A DNA stretch of 64,000 nucleotides. It comes from Bryobacteraceae bacterium (lineage in GTDB: Bacteria > Acidobacteriota > Terriglobia > Bryobacterales > Bryobacteraceae). Numbering within the stretch: position 1 is the first letter of the stretch; each line of letters begins with the position of its first letter. Below the pieces are notes generated by a model. It was given only the letters and a program-made list of their open reading frames with translations. It ran no database searches and had not been told where the DNA came from. The translations under genes were made by a program, and so were the position numbers. Shown piece after piece: positions 23,813 to 31,480 of this stretch. The stretch is taken from positions 162,042 through 226,041 of the forward strand of contig JAHCHE010000012.1 in assembly GCA_026129905.1 (NCBI GenBank), in the 5' to 3' direction.

Positions 23813-24946
23813 ATGGCTACATCGCCGTCGCTGACCGAGTTTACGTTGTACTTTCTGCGGCTTGGAGCGATCGGATTCGGCGGGCCAATCGCTCTGGCGG
23901 GCTATATGCAACGAGACCTGGTAGAGACCAGGCAGTGGATCTCATCAGAGGAGTACAAGGAAGGTCTGGCCTTGGCGCAGCTGGCGCCTGGGCCGCTTGC
24001 CGCGCAATTGGCGATCTACCTCGGCTGGGTGCGCGGCGGTGTCCTCGGAGCCACGCTCGTCGGTGTGGCCTTCGTAGTTCCATCGTTTCTTATGGTTTTG
24101 GCCCTCGCCGTGATGTATCTTCGGCTGGGCGGGCTCCCCTGGATGCAGGGCATGTTCTATGGCATCGGAGCGGCGGTGATCGCGATCATAGGGCGAAGCG
24201 CGTACAAACTCGCCAAATCCACTCTTTCGAAGGACTGGCTCCTCTGGGCGATCTTCGCGGTGTCCGCCGCCTCCACGGCATGGACGGAGTCCGAAATCAT
24301 CTGGCTATTCGTGCTTTCCGGCATCATTGCGCTCGGCGTGCGGCAAGTGTCGCTTCACCGCCGTAGTGTCGCTGCTGTCCTACCCGTTTGGTTCATCTCC
24401 GGACTCCACGGGCCCGCCGGCGGCACAACGCTGGCTGCTCTGTTCTGGTATTTCGCAGAAGCTGGTGCGTTTGTATTTGGAAGCGGCCTGGCCATCGTTC
24501 CGTTCCTCTACGGCGGAGTCGTCCGCGACTTCCAGTGGCTGACTGAGAGGCAGTTCCTCGACGCGGTGGCCGTCGCCATGATCACCCCAGGCCCGGTGGT
24601 GATCACCGTGGCTTTCATCGGCCACCTGGTGGGGGGACCGCTCGGCGCCACGCTGGCGGCGCTCGGGGTCTTTCTGCCGTGCTACCTGCTGGTTGTGATT
24701 CCCGCCCCATACTTTCGTCGCTTTGCAGGCAATCCTCGTTTGAAGGCGTTCGTTGACGGTGTCACGGCAGCCGCCACGGGCGCGATCGCGGGAGCCGCCT
24801 TCGTGCTCGGCAAGCGGGCGATTGTCGATCTGCCGACCGCACTCATCGCCGCGGCTACATTGGTAGTCCTGCTCAAGATCAAACGGTTACCTGAACCCCT
24901 CGTTATCCTCCTGGCCGGAGGCGTCGGACTGGTACTTCGCGGGTAG
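23813..24946 (+). CDS. chrA: ChrA-type chromate transporter
   Basis: A 377-residue membrane protein with two homologous CHR halves. The N-terminal half has F-L-R-L-G-A-I-G-F-G-G-P near 10-23 and A-Q-L-A-P-G-P-L-A near 57. The C-terminal half has E-A-G-A-F-V-F-G-S-G near 215 and M-I-T-P-G-P-V-V-I near 258. ChrA exports chromate taken up through sulfate routes. Length and double-domain layout fit long-chain CHR proteins. A chrB-like gene follows 1 kb later. Its promoter carries the direct repeat of the two-component system. Confidence 0.88.
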   Translation: MATSPSLTEFTLYFLRLGAIGFGGPIALAGYMQRDLVETRQWISSEEYKEGLALAQLAPGPLAAQLAIYLGWVRGGVLGATLVGVAFVVPSFLMVLALAVMYLRLGGLPWMQGMFYGIGAAVIAIIGRSAYKLAKSTLSKDWLLWAIFAVSAASTAWTESEIIWLFVLSGIIALGVRQVSLHRRSVAAVLPVWFISGLHGPAGGTTLAALFWYFAEAGAFVFGSGLAIVPFLYGGVVRDFQWLTERQFLDAVAVAMITPGPVVITVAFIGHLVGGPLGATLAALGVFLPCYLLVVIPAPYFRRFAGNPRLKAFVDGVTAAATGAIAGAAFVLGKRAIVDLPTALIAAATLVVLLKIKRLPEPLVILLAGGVGLVLRG

Positions 24947-24952
24947 GGGCCG

Positions 24953-24985
24953 TTTCAGAAGGATTTCAGGTTCCTGAGCGATAAT
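24953..24985 (+). promoter_or_regulatory. Direct-repeat operator/promoter F (TTTCAG-N5-TTTCAG-N10-GATAAT)
   Basis: TTTCAG at 24,953 and 24,964, then GATAAT at 24,980, again exactly 10 bases after the second repeat. It starts 7 bases after the chrA stop and serves the DUF1259 gene and probably chrB. Confidence 0.7.
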
Positions 24986-24991
24986 CGCAGC

Positions 24992-25894
24992 ATGACTGGG
25001 ACACCAACCTTTTCTGCACTGGGGCTCGCGTTGCTTCTCGCAACGCCGGGCTTGTCGGCAATCTCGGAGGCTCAGAGGAACACGATCGATCGGGTGACTG
25101 GCGTCCAGGGCGCCTACACGGCCGGCGAGGATGTCTATCGCGTTACCTTCCCGCGCACTGATGTCAAGGTCTCAGTGGAAGGACGCTCCATGCACCCCTT
25201 CCTTGGCCTTACCTCGTGGGCGGCGTTCACATCGCACTCGCAGAATGAGCTGATGGTCATGGGCGATCTCGTGCTATTCGAGGACGAGGTGAATCCAGTG
25301 ATGTCAGCCGCTCTGGACAACGGCCTCGAGGTGACCGCCCTCCACAATCACTTCTTCTTCGACTCGCCGCGCGTGATGTTCATGCACATCGGAGGCAGTG
25401 GCGCGGCGGAACAGCTCGCGACGGCGGTTGCACAGGCAATGGACCAAGTCAAGGAGATTCGGAAAATGAATTCGGAGCCCGCCGCCAAGTTTCCCGGCCC
25501 CGCGGCTCCGGAAACGAATTCCATCACTGCCTCAACCATCGACCGCATCCTGGGAGTCGAGGGTCAAGCGGATGCGGGTATGTACAAGGTTGCGATCGGT
25601 CGTGAGGCCACGATGCATGGCAAGACAGTTGGCAACCAGATGGGTGTCAATACCTGGGCGGCGTTTGCTGGTACGGATGCCGCGGCGTTCGTGGACGGAG
25701 ACTTTGCGATGGTGGAGTCCGAGCTACAGCCTGTCCTGAAGGCGCTTCGGAAGGCGGGCATCAACATTGTGGCTATTCACAACCACATGACCCATGAAGA
25801 ACCTCAGTACGTCTTTCTGCACTACTGGGGCAAGGGTCCGGCCGCGACTTTGGCGAATGGATTGAAATCCGCTCTCGACGCGCAAGGCCGATAG
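24992..25894 (+). CDS. LppY/LpqO-like double DUF1259 protein
   Basis: A 300-residue exported protein (signal peptide residues 1-23) with two similar ~130-residue halves. Both have I-D-R-V/I-x-G-V-x-G near their start, a W-A-A-F segment, and A-L/I-H-N-H near their end (H-N-H-F-F-F-D-S-P and H-N-H-M-T-H-E-E-P). The paired histidines look like metal ligands, but the biochemical role of DUF1259 is unknown. It lies between chrA and chrB, and DUF1259 genes are seen near chromate genes elsewhere. It has its own copy of the regulon operator. Confidence 0.8.
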   Translation: MTGTPTFSALGLALLLATPGLSAISEAQRNTIDRVTGVQGAYTAGEDVYRVTFPRTDVKVSVEGRSMHPFLGLTSWAAFTSHSQNELMVMGDLVLFEDEVNPVMSAALDNGLEVTALHNHFFFDSPRVMFMHIGGSGAAEQLATAVAQAMDQVKEIRKMNSEPAAKFPGPAAPETNSITASTIDRILGVEGQADAGMYKVAIGREATMHGKTVGNQMGVNTWAAFAGTDAAAFVDGDFAMVESELQPVLKALRKAGINIVAIHNHMTHEEPQYVFLHYWGKGPAATLANGLKSALDAQGR

Positions 25895-25910
25895 GAGATC
25901 AGGTGAGGCT

Positions 25911-26321
25911 ATGCGGTGGGTCACTCGCGAAAAAGTGAGAGTCGATCGAGTTGCCTGTCCATGGCTGATCCGGCGTTTCATCGACCCTGAGGCCGAGTTC
26001 GTGTTTCTGCCGCACGATACCGACTGGAGCAACGTGGAGGGTATGGTTTTCGACACTCCCGGGGCGGAGCTGGGACACCACGGAGAGAGCGTCTCATTCG
26101 ATGCCATCCTTGACAAGTACGAATTGAACGACCCGGCACTACGCCTTCTCGCCGATATAGTACGAGCCGCCGATTCACGCCCGAGCAATCCGCACCCGGC
26201 GGGAGAGGGGCTGCGCTGGATCGCGCACGGATTCTCGGCTCTGGGCCTCTCGGATCATGAAATCCTCGATCGCGAGTTCATTGTGTACGATGCGCTCCTT
26301 GCGGAGTGCCGGAAACGATAG
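25911..26321 (+). CDS. ChrB C-terminal-domain chromate resistance protein
   Basis: A 136-residue protein equal to the C-terminal half of ChrB. It opens with W-V-T-R-x-x-V-R-V-D-R-V-A-C-P-W-L-I-R-R-F-I-D, the hallmark of this family, followed by F-D-T-P-G-A-E-L-G-H-H. The N-terminal regulatory half of full-length ChrB is absent, so it is unlikely to act as the chromate-sensing activator itself. That would fit control by the two-component system instead. It begins 16 bases after the DUF1259 gene. Confidence 0.82.
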   Translation: MRWVTREKVRVDRVACPWLIRRFIDPEAEFVFLPHDTDWSNVEGMVFDTPGAELGHHGESVSFDAILDKYELNDPALRLLADIVRAADSRPSNPHPAGEGLRWIAHGFSALGLSDHEILDREFIVYDALLAECRKR

Positions 26322-26639
26322 CGTCAGTTCGCCTGACGATCATGATCGTGGATCGGGAGGCTCAACGCGGGCTAGCGCGAGAAGGAACGCCCCGCTGGAA
26401 GGTCTCCAAGGATTGCAGTCGCTTAGAAGACGCCGCCTTCGAGCGCGAACTGGCCTATCCGTCGAGACCGGCGAGAGTTGGTTTGATATCGATGAGCCGA
26501 ATGATTTCGGCAGGATCTTGAACGGAGTCACAGTGGGCCGCCATACCGCCTCGTGGCTGCCGTCATGAAAAGCAGGTATGGACATCAGTTCCCGAATCCA
26601 GAACGGTTCCGTCAGGAAGTCTTTGGCAACCAGTCCCTG
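26322..26639. other. Non-coding stretch downstream of chrB
   Basis: About 320 bases with only short frames that lack ribosome sites or recognisable motifs on either strand. No repeat or terminator stands out. It may be decayed coding sequence next to the toxin relic that follows. Confidence 0.5.
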
Positions 26640-26830
26640 TCACTCGGGCGTCCGGCGCCGCCTGCGGTGGCGCTGAAGCGCGGCATCGTGCAGCCGCTCG
26701 GACAAATAGAACCCGCCGTGCCTCCAGGTCCGCCGCAATGTCTTCCGGAAGTTCGGAATGAGGCCCACAGCGTCTGCGCTTTCGAGCACGTCTGGTGTAC
26801 CGGTCAAGTCGATCACCGAACGCCCGGCAG
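26640..26830 (-). pseudogene. Relic of a DUF3368 (PIN-like) toxin gene
   Basis: One minus-strand frame reads G-T-P-D-V-L-E-S-A, then V-G-L-I-P-N-F-R-K-T-L, then G-G-F-Y-L-S-E-R-L. This order and spacing resemble the C-terminal third of DUF3368 proteins (G-T-L-G-V-L, G-L-I-P-x-x-R-P-L-L, G-F-x-L-S-x-x-L). The upstream acidic PIN residues are not visible and the frame is closed before them, so it is a remnant. The assignment is a pattern judgement only. Confidence 0.35.
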
Positions 26831-27241
26831 AGTCGAACTGGGGTCGCGGTCTCTATTTTGCATATCAGTTGCGGAGAACCGAAAGGCGAAGTCTGCACAC
26901 AATCTCGCTTGTCAACCGTTCACACCCATTTTCAAGCTCCAAGATGGAGAGCGTCTTGACAAGGCATCCCGAGCGGGCAATACTGTTGTAGATGAAACTC
27001 ACTGTCATCTAAGGTTGGCCGCCTCCGACGCTTCGCGGACGAGGAGCCAGAGCCGAGGATTGTTCCGAGGGAATTTTGAGCAGGACGGGGACCCGCCGGA
27101 TGGCACCCGGCGGACCCCCTTGGGCGCTTTGACACTGCTGTTACCCGCGCCGGTTGGCAGTATAGCATGCGTTGCGCCGGCGGTCCCTTCTCTATACCCT
27201 CACCGGCCCGGAGTTGGCACTGAGGGAAGGAGAACGCACTA
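26831..27241. other. Leader region before the porin operon
   Basis: No convincing gene. At 27,087-27,119 a hairpin can form: CCGCCGG pairs with CCGGCGG around a 7-base loop, extended by GGGG/CCCC after a small internal bulge. It lies ~120 bases before the porin ATG and could be an attenuator or the end of an older transcript; there is no T-run. GGGAAGGAG sits at the proper distance before the ATG at 27,242. Confidence 0.4.
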
Positions 27242-28561
27242 ATGAAACATCGACTGACCAGCGCGCGCGGATCCGTTTCGATCGCCGCAGTTGTATTGGT
27301 CTTGACCCTGGTGACGAGTGGAGGTTTGACAGCACAGGAAACGCCCAGGGACGAGACGTCAGATCAACAGGACATCTCGGAGTTGTCCCGGCAGGTGGAG
27401 ATTCTGGCCGAAGAGGTGGAGCGGTTGCGCAGCAGCGAACCCGAGATCGTGGTTACGGACGACCAAGCCCGTCAGTTGGGCTTGGGATCGTCGGCTGCGT
27501 CGGTATACCGGCGCAGCGAAGGCGTATCGATCGCAGGCTACGGAGAGATGCTCTTCGAAGCCTATGACGGAGAGAATCAGTCGGGCGCACCCGTCGGCAC
27601 TGGCAACCGGCTCGACTTCTTGAGAGCCATCATCTACTTTGGCTACCGCTTCAATGACAAGTTCCTGTTCAACTCGGAGATCGAGTTGGAACATTCCAAT
27701 GAAATCAGCGTGGAGTTCGCCTACATTGACTGGATCGCCCGTCCAGAACTCGCTGTGCGTGGCGGGATGCTGCTGGTACCGATGGGCCTAACCAACGAAT
27801 TCCACGAGCCGACCGCATTCTTGAGCGCCCGGCGGTCGAGAACCGAGACCAACCTGATCCCCACGACCTGGCGGGAAAACGGCGCCGGAATCGTCGGCTC
27901 GGCCGGCATATTGAGCTATCGTGCCTACGTGGTGAACGGGCTGCGCGCTACCGGTTTCACGGCTGACGGGTTGCGCGGCGGACGGCAGAAGGGCGCTCGG
28001 GCTTTAGCCACCGATATGGCCTTCGTCGGGCGGGCTGACGTAGCACCCATGCCGGGCGTTTTTGTGGGCGCCTCACTCTACGTTGGCGATTCCAGCCAGG
28101 GTGAAATCACCAACGCGGCGGGCAACGAGTTCTCCGTGAAGACGACCATCGGCGAGGCGCACGCCCAAGCACAGATCCGCGGTATCGACTTCCGCGCCTT
28201 GTATGCCCGGTCGAGCCTCACGAACGCCGCCGAGCTCAGCCTGGCAAAGGGATTGACCGGCGCCGATGGAGTTGGTGAGGCGCAGCAGGGCGGATACGTG
28301 CAAATCGGTTACAACATCTTTTCGCAAGTTCGCGAGGGAATCGAGTTGACGCCGTTTTACCGGTTTGAAAAGCTGGACACACAGGCGCGGGTGGCGCCGG
28401 GTTTCATCAAGGATCCGGCGCGGGACCGCACTTATCACGTGTTCGGCGTATCCTTTAAACCGATCCCGAACGTGGCGATCAAAGCCGATTACGAAGTGAC
28501 GCGAAACGCGGCCAACACTGGGGTGAATCAGTTCGGGCTCGCTCTCGGTTACAGTTTCTAA
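27242..28561 (+). CDS. Outer-membrane porin-like protein with coiled-coil start
   Basis: A 439-residue exported protein. A signal peptide (about residues 1-31) is followed by an acidic coiled coil (I-S-E-L-S-R-Q-V-E-I-L-A-E-E-V-E-R-L near 43-60), as in porins that grip peptidoglycan. It then becomes a beta-barrel with G-Y-G-E-M near 100, R-L-D-F-L-R-A near 122, and a C-terminal strand L-A-L-G-Y-S-F ending in phenylalanine. It is probably a trimeric porin of the OprO/P or alternating-strand type; substrate unknown. It is the first gene of a tight four-gene run with FMN and ApbE proteins. Confidence 0.72.
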   Translation: MKHRLTSARGSVSIAAVVLVLTLVTSGGLTAQETPRDETSDQQDISELSRQVEILAEEVERLRSSEPEIVVTDDQARQLGLGSSAASVYRRSEGVSIAGYGEMLFEAYDGENQSGAPVGTGNRLDFLRAIIYFGYRFNDKFLFNSEIELEHSNEISVEFAYIDWIARPELAVRGGMLLVPMGLTNEFHEPTAFLSARRSRTETNLIPTTWRENGAGIVGSAGILSYRAYVVNGLRATGFTADGLRGGRQKGARALATDMAFVGRADVAPMPGVFVGASLYVGDSSQGEITNAAGNEFSVKTTIGEAHAQAQIRGIDFRALYARSSLTNAAELSLAKGLTGADGVGEAQQGGYVQIGYNIFSQVREGIELTPFYRFEKLDTQARVAPGFIKDPARDRTYHVFGVSFKPIPNVAIKADYEVTRNAANTGVNQFGLALGYSF

Positions 28562-28567
28562 ATCACG

Positions 28568-29125
28568 ATGAAGACGGCCGGGATCATTTCGCGGAACAGA
28601 GCCTGTCTAGGCGGGATGATCCTGGCTGTTGGACTCTTTTTACTCGTGCCGGCCCGCGGTCAGATCCAGAGGGCCGAGGCGCTGGCGCAAACGTTCCTGG
28701 ACGCGAGGATCGAGAGTGAACGGATCTTCTTGACCGAGGCGGAGCGTACGCGGGCTGAACAGCTCTCAGGCGTGAATGTCCCCTCGCTGCTGATTGCACG
28801 CTATGTGGCGCGAAAGGATGGGGAGGTAGTGGGGTGGGCCTATGTCGACACGCACGTGGTTCGTACCAAGAATGAGAGCCTGCTGATCGCGCTCAATCCT
28901 GACCGGAGCGTGCGCCGTATCGAGGTGACGGCATTTCTGGAACCGCCCGAGTACAAGGCTTCCGGTGCCTGGTACAGCCAGTTTGACGGCCGTCGACTGA
29001 GTGACGACCTGAACCTTCAACGGGCGATCCGGCCGATTGCCGGGGCCAGCCTGACCGGGATAGCAACGACGCAAGCGGTGCGGCGGGTGTTGGCGATCGA
29101 TCGAATCCTATCGGAGAGGAACTGA
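28568..29125 (+). CDS. Exported FMN-binding-domain protein
   Basis: A 185-residue protein with a signal or anchor helix (residues about 13-31) and an FMN-binding domain of the NqrC/RnfG/NosR kind. The domain is indicated by L-N-P-D-R-S-V-R-R-I-E-V near 110 and, near 160, G-A-S-L-T-G-I-A-T-T, the type of S/T-G-A-T site where ApbE attaches FMN to threonine. An ApbE gene lies two genes downstream, which supports covalent flavinylation. It starts 6 bases after the porin. Likely an extracytoplasmic one-electron carrier. Confidence 0.78.
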   Translation: MKTAGIISRNRACLGGMILAVGLFLLVPARGQIQRAEALAQTFLDARIESERIFLTEAERTRAEQLSGVNVPSLLIARYVARKDGEVVGWAYVDTHVVRTKNESLLIALNPDRSVRRIEVTAFLEPPEYKASGAWYSQFDGRRLSDDLNLQRAIRPIAGASLTGIATTQAVRRVLAIDRILSERN

Positions 29126-29140
29126 GGGATTGCTCGACAA

Positions 29141-29623
29141 ATGAGACCGTGGGAGACATGGCTGACACACATCTCGACGATACTCGTCGCGGTGAGCGGG
29201 ATCGCCTATCTGTGGATGAAGTACGCCCTAGTCAACGATGACCCGTTCAGCGTCGTCAATCATCCCTGGCAGCCAGCGATGCTCAGCTTGCACGTAGCAG
29301 CCGCGCCGGTGCTGGTGTTCGCCGCCGGTCTGATAACGAACTCCCACATTCGGAAAAAATTGGAGGTGGGGAAACGCGAAGGCCGGCGCAGCGGCTTGCT
29401 GTCGATCATCACCTTGCCGTTGATGATCGCTTCCGGCTACGCGCTTCAGATCATTACCTCTCGGTTGTTATCAGACATCTCCCTGGCCACTCACATCATT
29501 TCGTCGTCGGTTTTCGTTATCGCCTACGCGGCCCACCAGATCGCCGGTCTTCGCTCCAAGGCTGTTGCACGGGCCACCAATGCGGGTGGATTCCGGCGCG
29601 ACAGTGGACGGTTCGCCGCGTGA
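29141..29623 (+). CDS. Four-helix membrane protein, possible cytochrome b-like partner
   Basis: A 160-residue membrane protein with four predicted helices. Histidines recur at helix ends: T-H-I-S near 10, N-H-P-W near 43, S-L-H-V near 52, T-H-I-I near 118 and A-H-Q-I near 132. They could bind heme b as in DUF4405-type proteins, which would let it pass electrons between the quinol pool and the flavoprotein. I do not recognise a named family with certainty. The stop overlaps the ApbE start by 4 bases (GTGA). Confidence 0.55.
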   Translation: MRPWETWLTHISTILVAVSGIAYLWMKYALVNDDPFSVVNHPWQPAMLSLHVAAAPVLVFAAGLITNSHIRKKLEVGKREGRRSGLLSIITLPLMIASGYALQIITSRLLSDISLATHIISSSVFVIAYAAHQIAGLRSKAVARATNAGGFRRDSGRFAA

Positions 29624-30681
29624 GAAGACTCGCGATTTGGCTGTCGTCGGCACTGGCGTGTGTCACAGTTCCGACCTCCATCGCGCAGACGCCCCTGGTT
29701 CGCCAGGTCCACTTGATGGGAACTACAGTGACTCTGGAAACCTTCGCGGCCAAGCGTACTGAAGGCCTCCAGCAGTTGGAGGAATTGGTCCGGACACTGG
29801 AAGGTGTCCAAACCCTTGTCAGTACGTGGGAGCCTGGTAGCGAGCTCAGCCGCCTAAACCGTCAGCCGATCGGGGTCCCTCTCGAACTGGATAGATCGAT
29901 ATGCGATCTGCTCGCCGAACTGCGGCATTGGAGCCACCTGACAGATGGAACGTTCGACCCTGCCGTAGGCCGCCTCATCGACGCCTGGGGGCTGCAAACG
30001 AAGCCCCGCCTGGCTGCCGACGCTGACATCCGGAACGCCTTGCAGCGCTCCGGGATGAGCCTGTTGACCGTCTATCCCGGCTCGGATGGCTGCCGTGCGG
30101 CACGCACCGGGGACATTCGCATCGACACCGGCGCCTTCGGCAAGGGGGTGGGGCTCCGAAGGGCGCTTCGCAATAGTCGGCTGTCCGGGTACCCGTGGAT
30201 GATCAATGGCGGCGGACAAGTGGCAGTTCACGGATCACCGCCCGCCAAGGAGGCGTGGGAGGTATCGATCGCCCATCCTGCGGACCGGTCGCAACCGGTG
30301 CTGACCTTGAATATGAAGTCGGGGTCTCTGGCGACCAGTGGTGGCTCGGAGAGTGACGTCACAGTGCACACGGTCGGTGGAAACGGCGCGCGAATCGGCC
30401 ATATCGTGGACCCGCGCACCGGTCGGCCCGTTCTGTCAGAGACTTCGGTAAGCGTCTGGCACAGCGACCCGTTGACTGCCGATATCCTCTCGACAGCACT
30501 GTACATAATGGGAGTCGAACGCGCCCTGCGGTTCGCCAACCGCCATAGTCTCGCGGTCTGCTTACTGACCCCCGACGGCGACAGGGTGATAGTGCAGGCG
30601 AGTGATGCGTTCACGGCGGCCTTCCTCCCGGACACCAGCCGCCCAGCAAACCCCGTTTTGAGCCCGTCGCCGGATCTGTAG
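29620..30681 (+). CDS. apbE: FAD:protein FMN transferase (ApbE family)
   Basis: A 353-residue exported protein with a signal peptide (residues 1-24). ApbE motifs: M-G-T-T-V-T-L near 32, S-T-W-x-x-G-S-E-L-S-R-L-N near 70, D-P-A-V-G-R-L near 110, D-T-G-A-F-G-K-G near 168, G-G-G-Q near 190 and L-A-T-S-G-G near 228. It cleaves FAD and attaches FMN to a threonine of a partner flavoprotein, here most likely the FMN-binding protein two genes upstream. The start is GTG overlapping the preceding stop. Confidence 0.9.
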   Translation: MRRLAIWLSSALACVTVPTSIAQTPLVRQVHLMGTTVTLETFAAKRTEGLQQLEELVRTLEGVQTLVSTWEPGSELSRLNRQPIGVPLELDRSICDLLAELRHWSHLTDGTFDPAVGRLIDAWGLQTKPRLAADADIRNALQRSGMSLLTVYPGSDGCRAARTGDIRIDTGAFGKGVGLRRALRNSRLSGYPWMINGGGQVAVHGSPPAKEAWEVSIAHPADRSQPVLTLNMKSGSLATSGGSESDVTVHTVGGNGARIGHIVDPRTGRPVLSETSVSVWHSDPLTADILSTALYIMGVERALRFANRHSLAVCLLTPDGDRVIVQASDAFTAAFLPDTSRPANPVLSPSPDL

Positions 30682-30724
30682 GCACGTCCAAGGCAGGTTC
30701 TGTTCCGTCGGAGTCCGGCTCTCA

Positions 30725-30752
30725 TTGACAGCAGCCCAGGCTGGGATTATAC
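30725..30752 (+). promoter_or_regulatory. Sigma-70-like promoter of the ArsR-rhodanese/RND operon
   Basis: A perfect TTGACA (30,725-30,730), a 16-base spacer and TTATAC (30,747-30,752). Next comes an AT-rich stretch with the palindrome TTAATTAA at 30,765-30,772, between promoter and ATG (30,779). Such a site just downstream of the -10 suits an ArsR-type repressor encoded by the first gene. Confidence 0.6.
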
Positions 30753-30778
30753 TCAAGTAATTGCTTAATTAATTTAAT

Positions 30779-31480
30779 ATGCTGAGTGGAAGACAGTTCA
30801 AGACGGCGATCTACGAGGAGCTCTCTCGAATCGGCAAGGCTGTGGCAAGTCCTTCCCGATTGGAACTGTTGGACTTGCTTTGCCAGGGACCGCGGACGGT
30901 GGAAGAGCTTGCCCGTGAAGCGGGGCTCAGCGTCGCCAATGCCTCGCAACACTTACGGACGCTACGCACGGCGCGCTTGGTTGAGGCGGACAAGAATGGC
31001 CTCTATGTGACCTATCGCCTCGCGGATCAACAGGTCTGTGCTTTCTTCCTGGCCCTCCGCACCCTCGCAGAGAACCGGTTGGCCGAAATCGAGCAGATCG
31101 TGCGCCAGTTTATGGAAGGCCGCGAGCCGATGGAGCCACTGGAAAAGGAGCCGCTTCTGGAGCGGGTCCGGCAAGGCGCGGTGACGGTGCTGGATGTGCG
31201 TCCGAGAGACGAGTACATTGCGGGACACATCCCGGGCGCCATCTCGGTTCCGCTCAAGAAACTCGAGCAACATCTTGCGGACCTGCCGACGGACCGGGAG
31301 ATCGTGGCTTATTGCCGCGGCCCGTATTGTGTTCTGGCGGTGCAAGCGGTGGAGGCTCTCCGGGCCAGGGGATTCCGGGCGGTTCGTTTGGAAGACGGAG
31401 TCCCGGACTGGCGCCGGCGGGGATTCCCGGTGGCGAGCGGAGAGGATCGAGATGAACATCAAGGGATCAAATCCGCTTGA
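30779..31480 (+). CDS. ArsR-family regulator fused to a rhodanese domain (copy 1)
   Basis: A 233-residue fusion. Residues ~1-95 form an ArsR winged helix (R-L-E-L-L-D-L-L near 24, recognition part V-A-N-A-S-Q-H-L). Residues ~125-225 form a rhodanese domain with active-site loop C-R-G-P-Y-C near 178. No canonical ArsR metal-binding cysteine pair is seen, so the rhodanese cysteine may provide the sensing chemistry, for instance by persulfidation; that is inference. A close paralogue lies at 38,320-38,997. It overlaps the RND gene by 29 bases and likely represses its own operon. Confidence 0.85.
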   Translation: MLSGRQFKTAIYEELSRIGKAVASPSRLELLDLLCQGPRTVEELAREAGLSVANASQHLRTLRTARLVEADKNGLYVTYRLADQQVCAFFLALRTLAENRLAEIEQIVRQFMEGREPMEPLEKEPLLERVRQGAVTVLDVRPRDEYIAGHIPGAISVPLKKLEQHLADLPTDREIVAYCRGPYCVLAVQAVEALRARGFRAVRLEDGVPDWRRRGFPVASGEDRDEHQGIKSA

